The notes under the pieces were generated by a model. The model saw only the letters and a list, made by a program, of their open reading frames with translations, did no database searches and had not been told where the DNA came from. This document shows positions 10,701-21,800 of a DNA stretch of 64,000 bases, piece by piece; position 1 is the stretch's first letter, and every line of letters starts with the position of its first letter. Origin of the DNA: Diadema setosum (lineage: Eukaryota > Echinodermata > Echinoidea > Diadematoida > Diadematidae); assembly GCA_033980235.1 (NCBI GenBank), contig CM067067.1, forward strand, positions 11,200,901 through 11,264,900, written 5' to 3'. A program made the translations under genes and the position numbers.

Positions 10701-11935
10701 CTCGTAATGTGGCTTAGTGTATTTCATAATACTCTCGGATCAGATATCAGTCTATACTGAATGCTGTAGAGGAGAAAATAGACATAATGTGCATAACTAT
10801 GATATAGCAACATGATTATGCAAATATTATAGGCCGCAACCGCAGTGGTGGGCACAGTTTATGAATTTAAAGCGAAATATATCATTTACCATGTCATAAA
10901 TATGCATAAATGCCTCAATATTTGAATACAAACATTTTCTTGGTGCATCGCATTATCTTCAAGTGCCCAAGTGTAGTCTTCCAAAAGAGATTTTCTCTTT
11001 GTGAACAGTCCTCCACAAACATGATATACAGGGCTCACACCACAAAATGGAATATACCTGACCGCATAAAATAAATGAAGAAAAAAAAATAATCAAAAAT
11101 CAGAAATGCAGTTTGGCAAAAAACAAAAACAACTGAATAGCTGGAGATACTGAGTATGAATTCCTCTACAAACTGCATTTTGGTTGGAAGATGAAAGCTT
11201 TTCTCATGGAATTTGAAGGGACTATATAGGGCCTATTGATAAGTATTGGGTGCATATAGGTGCCTACAGAAAAAAAAAAAGTTATATTGTCTGGCTTTGC
11301 GAACCCTTTTGGACAGAGTTTGAGCTGAAGAACCCCCCTTGGAAATTTGATGGATGAATTGGTATATCTCATTTTTTCCGGTTACCGAAGAGGAAACCTC
11401 ATTTCTCCCGGCTATTTTAAAGAATTTTTTGAATTTTTAATTTTAACACACGTCTCTCGGGGGAAAATATTGAGGGTGATTACCCGTGTGAGCCCTACAC
11501 ACCGCACGTAAAGTTACTGCGTGCAATCTAATCAGCGAGCCTCTACACGATACCGTGCCACATACACTGTATGTACGGCAGATTATGGTGATCGTTGTGT
11601 ATGATCGGGTGCATCAATTTACACCGTGTATATATTGGCCATGTGTTCGTGTAATACGTATTGAATGCGTACACCAAATCGAGAGCAGAGAAATTGGCGT
11701 ACTCTAACACACGTCTTTACGGACAGTCGTCTGTACGTACCGATCATTGGATTCGGCGTTGGTTCGTAAGTAAGTTTACTAAATTATGGTATACTCAGTT
11801 AATGTGATAATTACCTTGGCTTTGTTTTTCATTACTGAAGATCTCCTGCACTTCTCCAATGTTAGATTTATGTTATACTGATGTCTGAAGACATGTAGAC
11901 TTGCGTTCTGTTGTTAGTGTTGACATGAAGCTGGA
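7751..11935. other. Intergenic stretch without a supported gene
   Basis: AT-rich sequence with only short open frames. It contains (CT)n near 8757-8783, a poly-A-rich patch near 8920-8960, a (CA)n microsatellite at 9934-9957 and homopolymer T runs. No long foldback element was recognised by eye. A candidate 5' splice site (gtaagtaag) lies at about 11767, after a CpG-containing patch (11550-11766). It could end an untranslated first exon of the downstream NKTR gene, but nothing else supports this. Confidence 0.5.
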
Positions 11936-12199
11936 ATGGCTGCGTTGTCTCTGCGCTTGTGCCTCTGCCGCTTGCATACATTCACGTGTGCCATGTGCCT
12001 GGAGCTATGGAGCTCGGGCGGGAGCTGGCGCGGGCAGTCAGTCGATGCACTTCCTGCTGAGTGCTGGCCTCGATTAGTGATGCTGCAGGAGACGGGCCAT
12101 GCCCGGCAGCGTGTCAGTGAGCTGAGCCACTGGCACTGCCATCATGCCACTGCTCTGAACTCCCAGAAATGGAAGCATGGCTGGCAGGCTACGCATTAG
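11936..12199 (+). other. GC-rich block with an 87-codon ATG frame, unknown
   Basis: This roughly 260-bp block is markedly richer in G and C than the sequence on either side. It has an ATG-initiated frame of 87 codons on the + strand and other open frames, including a minus-strand frame containing MMAVPVAQLTDTLPG. Open frames are expected where stop codons are rare in GC-rich DNA, so coding is not shown. I recognise no domain. It could be an exon of an unseen gene, a non-coding RNA exon or an inserted fragment. Confidence 0.2.
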
Positions 12200-12583
12200 A
12201 CAGAAAAAATCGTCCTACTGGAGGAGTTTTATTTGAATATTTCATTTTTTTTTTATAACTCGTTTCATGGTCGGGATTCTGTAATTCGAAAAGCCAGAAA
12301 GCCAGATTGCAGATGCAGTCTCCACGGCACAGAACAAATCTCTGACAGACATTATCATGTTTAATTAGGTAGAAACGGTTTAACGCCGTTATAGATCTAG
12401 GGGCTAGACAGAGTGATCTTTTTTTTTTTTCTTTTTTTCTTTTTGCTGCGCGTGTACCAACTAGGGTCTATACGTCTACCATCTGATGATCTGGAATTTA
12501 TGAAGCTACCAACACGAAAAGAACTGGTCGACGTCTGGCCATGGCTTGTTTAATAATAATATGGATGTTGTCTGGCTCCACGA

Positions 12584-12729
12584 CATACTTGCCAACATTT
12601 TCATTTGAGAAAGCGGTAGAATCCAGGATGCCTATGCGAGCAGCGGTAACTTGAATACTAATGAAATTTTTCAAGAGCGGTAGTCTACCGGTACCGCCAA
12701 ATGCGGTGCCGGTAGAGTTGGCAAGTATG
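12584..12729. mobile_element. Short terminal-inverted-repeat element (146 bp)
   Basis: The ends are perfect 13-bp inverted repeats, CATACTTGCCAAC at 12584 and GTTGGCAAGTATG at 12717-12729. The interior holds a further inverted motif around gcggtagaat and tctaccggtaccgc. It looks like a miniature inverted-repeat transposable element (MITE). The 94-codon minus-strand open frame that crosses it is not considered a gene. Confidence 0.6.
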
Positions 12730-13932
12730 CCACGAGTCCATGGGACCATGACCATGACATTTTCTGAACAAGGCAATACCAATGGATGCTTAAGTAAAGA
12801 TTTAAGTTAAGCTCCAATATAAAATGTGCACTGTATGATTAATATTACTAGTACTAGTAATCGTCGTACGTTTGTATCTAGATAACCATTTAAATGTTAG
12901 TTCTATTTAATTACAAGGCCGAGTAAAAATAGAAAGTAGTAGACAGACTATTTTATCTGAAATTTTTGAGAGGGGTGGTGTGGGAGGTCCTAGATAGTAG
13001 AAATCCTAATTCTCAGACCCTCTGATATCTTTAAATACAGTACTAGCTGACTAGTAGGAATCTACTTCTCTGATCTGAGGCTGCTGTGCATACGTGGGCA
13101 ATTGCAAACTTGCACAAGGCGCTAGTGTGGTATTGCACCAACTTGTACAAAGCAAGCCACCTATAATTCAACCATATTAAAATGCCTGCTACATGTACAA
13201 AACCTAGATGCTTTTGCATGTGGTCGAATTTTGGTGCCTGAGGTCAAACCTTGGTGCAGGTTTTGTAATGATTTTAAAGGTAGGGAATCCCATTTGCATG
13301 CCTTAAGAGTTGTATAAATACAGTGGTATGCTGAAGATAGTATCATTTTAGAAACTCCCATGAAGTATTGAAAGTGGAAGGTAACATTTAGTACATTTTT
13401 ATTGACCGTTAGATTTTGAATTGAATTTTTTTCGGGGCTCACCATAAATTCCAGTACATTACTAGGCTACCTTTGCAGACCCATGCACTGCATGTGTGTC
13501 CATCATGTATATTTTGTGAAGAAAGTTCCTCAAACCTTACAAACATTTCTACATACATTCTTGCCACACACTCTATATGTTATTACATCAGCTCTTATAC
13601 TTTCATATTTGTGTTTATAGATATAAAAAAAATAAGAAGACTGCAACAAAAAGGTTAAGTGTGGCTGACACACAGAACTACTGAGTAGTTGAGTTTTGTG
13701 CATTATTCAAATTGTAGAGATAACTGTTGACTTCCAAATTTCTTAGCAGTGGCCTAAACAAGTCCCCTGAGGTTCATATTTAATGTTTTGCTGCATTTTG
13801 GGAGGTCTGTAAAAGGTATCCCCTACCTTTAAGTCATGCAGAAACTGTTCTATCCCTAAAATTCACACCCAAAAATACATACTGTCTACAAAAGTTAGGC
13901 CACTTAGGGAAGAGTTGAATAATTGAAATGTG

Positions 13933-14663
13933 AATTCGGTGGATTCCATATACGGTGCGCCACCTATCGGTTGTAGCGGACAGGCCGAAATCCGCAATGC
14001 CTCATGGGAAAAAGTCGACATCAAAATTACTGTACTCGCATTATATGCATGCTTTATATGCACATGCAGCAGCGCAGCTCAGCTCAGCCGGCCGCGACGG
14101 GCGGACGGGCGCCCGGGCAGGTTGGCCTGAAGTTAGGCCCTAACATGAGTAACGACAAAATCAACAAATCACAGAAAAAGCAAACTTACGCTGCAACACA
14201 TCCACAGCCAGCAGAATGGACTAAAGCGTCTGTCGTGAGTAGTACCCATGTCATGCATGTAGAGTACTGTTCTGCCATTTGACGTTGCTCAGGCTTCACA
14301 GTTGCCTTGATGTAAATGTGGTCTGGGTGATTCTGGATGTGTCCCATATGGACATCTTCAACGTGATTGTCCTTAAACATAAGAACATAAGGTAGCCATC
14401 ATCTTTTTGAAGCTTGCTAGCCTTTCTGGGGTCCAATCACATTGTTTGATACCGATCGCCAGGCGCTAGGCCAGTACAGTTACTGTACAGTAAACAGTGC
14501 ATTGCGCATGCAGCTATATAGTGTCTACTGCGCTGCAGCGTAGCTCGCGCTCTATGTATAGCTAGCTGCATAGCTAGCTAGCGCGATGTCGACCCCAAAG
14601 TTGAAAATCGGCCTGTCCTCTACAACCGATAGGTGGCGCACCGTATATGGAATCCACCGAATT
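13933..14663. mobile_element. Non-autonomous DNA transposon with long TIRs (731 bp)
   Basis: The ends are inverted repeats of about 57 bp: AATTCGGTGGATTCCATATA at 13933, continuing ...ccacctatcggttgtag..., and its complement ending at 14663. The match is almost perfect across the arms (one visible change, agcggac versus agaggac). The interior is GC-rich near both arms (cgcagctcagctcagccggccgcg; the agctagct runs near 14565-14582) and has no transposase frame. The near-identical arms suggest recent insertion. Confidence 0.8.
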
Positions 14664-14671
14664 GAATGAAA

Positions 14672-14822
14672 GCAGCAACATTTGTAGAACCCCACATCAG
14701 TGAAAGTTTGAGGAAAATTGGACAATCGATGCAAAAGTGTATGATTTTTTAAAGTTTTGGTGTTGGAACCACTGGATGAGGAGACTACTAGGGGTCATGA
14801 CGTCATGTGTGGACAACAATAC

Positions 14823-14869
<47 letters not shown>

Positions 14870-15020
14870 AAGGGAATTCCAAAAAAAATCATTTTTCATT
14901 CATGAAAATTACACATTCCATCAACTTGATATTGACATGTGTTAAGGGCAGCAATTATTCCCCTGCTTTCTGAAAGCGGTTCGTCAAGTGCTCTTTCATT
15001 ATGCTAGAAAAGTGAATTTT
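14672..15020. repeat. Foldback family FB1, single-arm copy
   Basis: The left arm (gcagcaacatttgtagaacc, then catcagtgaaagtttgagga and ggatgaggagactactagggg) and centre (ctttctgaaagcggttcgtc, then agtgctctttcattatgc) match the FB1 element at 26232-26793. The inverted right arm is absent. It directly abuts the TIR element that ends at 14663 and contains an (AT)n run near 14841-14868. Confidence 0.6.
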
Positions 15021-15318
15021 TGTGGCAAATGAAAATCCAAACTCGAGATTCCGAAAATAGCGTGTTTTTTTTATTTTTTTTTTAACATCTGGCTGATGTG
15101 AAACGCCTATTGAGATGCAGCGTGCGGGCATTACAAAGAGGGGTATGTGAGGCTTGCACAAAGTTTTAATACAAGGCATGAAGTGTTTGTGGAGCTTGGA
15201 AAGAATTCCGAGCACTTGTAACAGGAAGTATGTTGACAACAATTTACATTCCAGTCATGAAAGAGATACTTACACAAGTCACTTCAGACCTGACACACTA
15301 CCATACCTATAAGATTAT

Positions 15319-15335
15319 GGGGGGGGGGGGGGGGG
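15319..15335. repeat. Poly-G run (17 G)
   Basis: Seventeen consecutive G residues. Similar runs occur near 23491-23503, 31373-31384, 38744-38755 and 39026-39037, and C runs near 32457-32466 and 55330-55344. They are a recurring feature of this locus. Confidence 0.9.
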
Positions 15336-15715
15336 CAGAATGGTGGCAGCAGTTGATGAAACTCTGCCATTTTCTGCTTGCAATGAGCTGTGTGTTGACA
15401 TTCATAAGCTCTGTTGACAGGATTTTAGGATACGATATTGGTTGAAATTAGTGACTGCAGTAGTTGGTATTTCAATTTCACAAGGTACATTGTATGTTAA
15501 AAGTCTATCTTTCTTGAACCATGTTTTTAGTACTTTTCCTCAATCTCTTACCAAGATATATTATTCTTTGTATCTTCTGGAGGATCAAGGTCACATGTTC
15601 CATTGATGTCTGAGAAAAGTGTATCAGGATCTACATACACTATGTCACTAGGGAGTGATTTGCAAGTAGGTGACTCACAATGTTTATTCTTCCCACCCCT
15701 TGTTTTTGTTTTTAG

Positions 15716-15743
15716 GTTGTAAGTGGGAAGGGTAGCTGTCACA
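15716..15743 (+). promoter_or_regulatory. NKTR: 5' UTR part of the first coding exon of NKTR
   Basis: A strong pyrimidine tract followed by AG (cttcccaccccttgtttttg, then tttttag) ends at 15715, 28 nt before the start codon. This is a good 3' splice site, so the first coding exon probably starts at 15716 and at least one untranslated exon lies upstream. I could not locate that exon or the transcription start with confidence. Confidence 0.5.
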
Positions 15744-15807
15744 ATGGCTTCCTCTGGAGGTCACCGTTCTCGCTGCTTCTTTGATGTCCTTGTTGGCAGC
15801 TCTGGAG
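15744..15807 (+). CDS. NKTR: NKTR coding exon 1 (residues 1-21)
   Basis: It starts with the ATG at 15744 in a good context (cacaATGg). It encodes [20 protein letters not shown] plus one residue, matching the RCFFD start of SR-cyclophilins. It ends in phase 1 at G|gttagt. Confidence 0.85.
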
Positions 15808-18800
15808 GTTAGTTGGAATCCCCTTCTTCTCTTTTTCTTTGACATGTTGAGATCGAGAGAGTAAAAGGTCACATAATTTCCACACTTGGGATTTACATGT
15901 ACTTGAATTTCCTTAAGCATCATTTCATTTCTAATGTTGGTACCCCTATCAAATGGGAAATATAAAAAGAGTTTAATTCAGCAGCGCCAAATATTTGCTG
16001 CTGTTGTTGTTGTTGCGTCTGTACCCATATGTCTGTTGCTACTTGATATGCTGTACCATTTGCCAAGAAGAATATAGTGTGAGTGGACCAAATCAGACTT
16101 TCTAGTAGCTTTTACATTGCACAAAGATGAACTTTGACAGTAAACAACAGGCATTCCATTTAAAAAATCTTAGTCAAAGTCAAAATGTCACATATATGTA
16201 GGCCTAATACCGAGCATTTATGAAATGAAGGTTTGATTTTAAAACTCTCTGACAAAAAATAAACTGTGCGAGTTGATAAGTTAAGCTAAATATCTGAGTT
16301 CATACAAGTCTATAAAAGTAATGTTTTGTAATCATTACCCTCGGGCTGGGTGGACAGAGATTTATAGTTGGAGCAGGATTATCACAGTGAGTGGATTGAC
16401 AAAAGACTGGCAAACAGAGACATTATTTTTTATGAAAACATACATCATTAATTCAGTATCTGCAAAGATTTATGACCATGAGACAGAACTGAATGGATGT
16501 CCTATGCACTTCAACATTTGCCATGTCATTGAATATCTATGTTTCTTTGAGAGTAATAGTTTGCATTCGACTGGTTAATTTTGTGTGATTTTAGCTTAGC
16601 ATAACATTACAATGCTGCAGTGGATTTAAAGAAGTCAGATATTAGCAGCAGATGTATGATTCTTTGTGTTTGTTATGGCCTCATCCATGTTGTGTGTGTA
16701 TTGTTGGATGTTTTTGTGATATCGATGTAGGCGGCATGTATTTGTATTTATTACGTATATAACTTAGTCTTGATGATATAGCATGTATTACTCAAGCTCC
16801 CTGAAGAAGGATGCAAAGCTAAAGTGAGAAAAGCTAATTTTGCAGGAAATGGACAGTTGACCCAGTACAAATTAAAAAGGACCTTGTTAAGTCTAGACAT
16901 ACTTGGACATGGTCTGACCTCACAGAACCGAGTGAATGTTTGTCTGGGTTTACTTGACCCCTTTAGTGGCCAATGACTCTAACTGCTGTCTGTTGCTCAA
17001 GAGGTCTGTAAGTAAATTCAATTATCACAGGAGTCAGGAGGAATCAGGGATGGATCAGCTGACAGGAACAAGTTGTAGCATTCTGTTTCATGTGGCAGAT
17101 AAAGTGATGTTAAAAGTGATGGGCAACTGTTAATATGATGATGATACAGTCAGTTACACAAATGTTAGGCTAACAGAGTACCAGCCTGTTAAAATACCAG
17201 TAAGGAGGACACAAAGCCATCAGCTGTAGGCGTCCTACAGTGATAGCATTTATTCATAATCATAGCCTTCTTTAGAGTAAGAAATCAATATTTTAACATT
17301 GTCTTTGCTTTTTCATTCTTCAAATACACAGGCAAAATTACATCAAATCTGCTTTTGAGTTAATCTGCACTTGAATGAATCTATATGTTTTATGAAAACA
17401 AACAAATAGTCAGTCATATGAATACTTTGTCTATAAGGAAACCTCCCTCCACAATCATTGTTAGTAGTTACCGAGGAGCTTCCAGAGGTGAAACAAAGCT
17501 CAGAACAACATGAACAGAAGTGAAACAAGAGATACCCATGCACCAGTCTTTCCAAAGTAAAATATGAGAGGGATAATTGTTGTGGAAAGACTTATAATAT
17601 ACCCTACCAACTGAAAAGACTTTCAGTGGGTCCATATAACGTAAGCCTCTCAGACTTAGCACAGAAGTCTCTTCTGTATCAGTTTCTGTAAATAACAAAT
17701 TATTCATACTTTCTTTAAAGTAAGAAATCAGAAAACGTGCTGTGTTTCATCGAACCAGCATATCAGTAACATTGTCTCCTATCCATGTTTGAAATAATTT
17801 ACACCTAAATGAATCTTGATGTTTTATATAAACAAATACATAGATCTAGCTAAATTGATACTTTCTGTTTGAAGATCAATGCCCAATATTCATGAGCAGC
17901 GCAGAGGAGCTTCCAGAGGTGAAGCATAGCTCCCAACAGCACGAAGGGAAATGAGACAAGAAATGCCCATGCGCCTGTCTATTGAAAATGAAGCATGGGA
18001 GGGATAATTTTTTTGGAAAGGCTTGTCCACCCCTGCAGCTGAAGTGACTTGGGAGAGTCCAGTTCTAACTCAAGACTCTCCGATTTAGCTCAGACAGTCT
18101 CTCCTCGCCCAACTTCTGCAAATGATAAGTTGAGCCCTTGCCAAGGGGCTGATCTTGCGTGTCTGTGGTGACAACGCTCTGCTTCTTGACGGGTGACAGT
18201 GGTAGACTTGCAGGTCTTGTGGTTACTTCAGGTTGGACTGCAGGTCTTTCCGAGCAAGGGTTGGCTGTGTGGCTGCACTTGTTGCTACTTTGCTGTGAGA
18301 GAAGAATTTGTTTTTGGAGTAAAATTGTAAGTTACCTGATTGGATTTCAACGTATTTAGTTTGTGTGATGTATTTTTCTCAGTATTTCCAAAATCAAGAG
18401 TGGAAGTGAAGAAAAGCAAAGCAGAAAGAAGATGCTGTCTAGGACCTAGCGTCCTCAGTGTTTTTGCTAGGAGGCCACAAAATGAATTTGTAATCATTGT
18501 GTATGGCCCTTGAGGATTTTTGACCAGCATCATTCGGCATTTTACTACTCTATCATTGGACTATCAAATATCTGTTGAGTATGATTTGAGATTATGCTAT
18601 TCATTAGTGATGATGAAATATTTGAATTATTTTTTTTTTTATCTTACAGGAGGAAGAATCATCTTTGAACTCTTCTCTGATATCTGTCCAACAACTTGTG
18701 AGAATTTCCGTGCACTGTGTACAGGTAAGGAATGATGTTACCCACTGCTTTCACCTAATTTACTGAATTTCAGGATTGAAATTTTGATGTGACAGCCAGG

Positions 18801-21800
18801 CGTCCATAGCTGTAATAAAGCTATTAAATTACAAAAAATGCAAACAAATTATTGATAAGTAGCTGTTGAAATCTCATTGCAAGATAATGGAGCATGTTTG
18901 TTAAGAAGTGTTAGATACAACAAAACAAAGGCTGAAGCCTTTGTTTTGTTGTGTTTACGTTTTTCCTAAACTAGTATTCCTGTGTGTCACCCAATAAGAT
19001 TCAGCCAGCAGTGGAAGTATGTGTATTGTGTAGCTTCCTCAAACACAGAGTGAATTGTTTGGCCATTATCCTAAAATAAAAGACTCAGTGAAGTTTTCTC
19101 CAGTTTAGTAGATTTTCGAATCACATTGCAAACACTTGTCCTTCATAACTCAACTATTTGGCAATTGTCCAGATACTAAGGAACATCAAGAGGCTAGTTG
19201 GTAAATTGAAGTGTTCCTGTAGTGCTACAATTAATGCAAGTTTGCAACATGCTAACAAGATGATTGCTTCTAGTTTACAATTCATGTACAACTGGAGTCC
19301 CCAACAGCTACTGTAGTTGTACAAAAATAATTACCGGGTAATGATGAGAAAAAATTGGAAGTACCAATGGAAATCATTAGCAAGAGAATGAATTCTTTAT
19401 TTTCACCTTGGGTTGTTTTTACTGCAACTGATGGACAAATTGCCCTTCATCAACATAAGTAAACACTGATGATTTTATTGTTTTGATAGGAGGCATGATA
19501 AAAATCATGGGCATACACACTCAGGTTGGACTTGAACCAACAACCTTCTGATTGTTAGACAGGTGTCATATCTACTAGACTGCCGAGCTTCCACCCGATA
19601 GCCAGTGATGGTTCTCATCCCTAAATATTACTTATTTATTCAAATTAAGGATCCCTGCATCAAGTTGTTTTATTGTAACTATGGACAATCATTTGCAAGA
19701 AAAATGTACTTGGTTGTTTTGAAGGAATGGTATAGTATTGGTTGAAATGAGAATTCAGCTTTTACTTTATTCCGAGATACTTAGAAACCACGTCAGTAAA
19801 TGTGAAAGAACAAACAATTCTATGAGGGTTTTAAATTTTGTTTGATGAAAATTGGTTTTGAAATGACTGAGATATCCAAAAACAAAGTAAAACAACGCGA
19901 TCCTAATAAAAGGTGGGTCCCACCTTTTAGTAGTATCACTTCATTTTGGATATCTTGGCCATTTCAAAACCAATTTTCATCAAACCAATGACAAACTTTG
20001 GATTCCTCCTACAATTATATGTTCTTTCATATTTCATATTAAGAGGTTTCTCATATTCTCTAAAAATGATCATCAAAAAGCATTAGAAACCTTAATTCCC
20101 ATCCCACCTGAAACTATACCATCCCTTTAAATGCATTTGTACGCTTTTATGTGTATGCAGACCTATGTTTGTGAGTCCAGTGGTCTTATATTAACAAAGT
20201 ACAATGTGTAAACCTCGAGATGAAAGCAGAAAAAGTATGAAATGTATTTTGTAAAACTTACATCAAAGGGAGACACGCTCACACAATGTTTACAGTTGTA
20301 ATAGTTAAATAGTAGCCTATGCTCTCATGGAGTTCAAACTCAGACCCCGTTTACAGTGCGGGGCCGAGTACGGCCTCAATTGCGCGGCCGAGCCTCGCAA
20401 TTTTGTCCGTTTACACTGCTGGGCTCGGCCGCGCTTTTGATTCAAACCTTTCAATATTTTGTCGTAGTGGCGCTCTGCTTGTAAACAAACGCAATTTGGT
20501 ATTGTCTGGTTTTCAGACCCTTTGCCAAATGAATTCCGTGGCGACGAAGTCGCCCTTCGGCAAAGGCCTTTGCCGGAGGAAAGAATCCTTTGCAGGACAA
20601 AACCACTTTAAACTATACTAGTTTTCGACGTTGAGGGGGTTAATATCCTGAATAGCGAAAGATACAGGCAGAGGGTTTGGAAGCCAGACTAAAATTGGCC
20701 GCGCAATTGGCCGCGCATTTGGCCCAGTTTGCGTTTACACCAAGAAAAGGCCGGGCTCGGCCGCGGCTCGGCCGCGGCCGAGACCACCTCCAGAGCGAGG
20801 CCAAATGCGAGGCCAATTTTGGCCTCGCATTTGGCCTTTTGCGCGTTTACACTGAAGCGGGGCTGGGCACGGCCGCGGCCGAGCCTCGCACTGTAAACGG
20901 GGTCTCAGTCAAGACGTCAACACAAGTTATAAACCAATCATATGACCCATGCCCACTCAGTACGACCTGTAAACAGTGAGCAGTACAGAAATTCTGCACA
21001 GCACAAGAGTAAGGGCAAGGTGCGCAAACAATTGTGTCTGTACCTTGCTAAGGTGTGAATTATTAAATGCAAACTTAATGCAAAAATGCGGATAATGCAT
21101 AATTGATGAGTGTCAGCATATTGATGATGTGTCTCCGAGACTACAGATTGATGCATACATTACTACTTCTGCCAAGGAGGTTATGTTTTGGCTGGCATCA
21201 GTTTGTTTGTCTGTTTATCTGTCTTTTTGCAAAGTAAGTCAAAAAGTTATGAACAGAATTGGATTAAATTTTCAGTAAAAAAAAAAAAAAATGATAATGA
21301 CACAAGGAAGAGATTATCAAATATTGGGAATGATCCAGATCATCATCTGGATCCAGGAATTTATTGGAATTTTTTGAAGGATTCTTTGACATTGGTAGGA
21401 TTCATCATGATCATTAGATGGCGTGCTTGCTTTTTCGATGGTCAGAGCCATTGCACTGTTGGCCAGAAAGTACAGCAGAGGCAGCGATGGCTTGTCAGCA
21501 TTGAGGATACTGGTATATTTTGATGGTCAAGGAATCTAATCAGGCAGATTATCTGAATTTAGGAATATAATATAGGATGGAAATCACAATATGGGTGGAA
21601 ATGAGCTGCTCGGTGGAGGTCTGGACTCTCTGAGTGCTTTTCCAGTTGCAGATGCTACATACACCTTTGCTGGAGAAAGGTGCCTGTTGGGGCCCCTTGG
21701 ATTTTTCGTGCAGAAAAGACATTTCTGCATCATTTGGACAGTAAATGTTCTTTAGAAATTCTAGCTATTGTGAGACTTTTCCTTTTCTGAATTAAAATCT

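Larger units (their letters stand above)
15808..18649 (+). other. NKTR intron 1
   Basis: Donor gttagt, acceptor tttttttttatcttacag. It contains a diverged tandem duplication (17276-18140) and no exon I can support. A minus-strand open frame just upstream, 15542-15742, is discussed in the findings. Confidence 0.8.

Noticed and set aside
12498..12782. 94-codon minus-strand frame
   Set aside because: It spans a short TIR element and its flanks. No family resemblance and no splice signals.
18917..18952. Hairpin as a transcription terminator
   Set aside because: The window is eukaryotic and no T run follows the stem.
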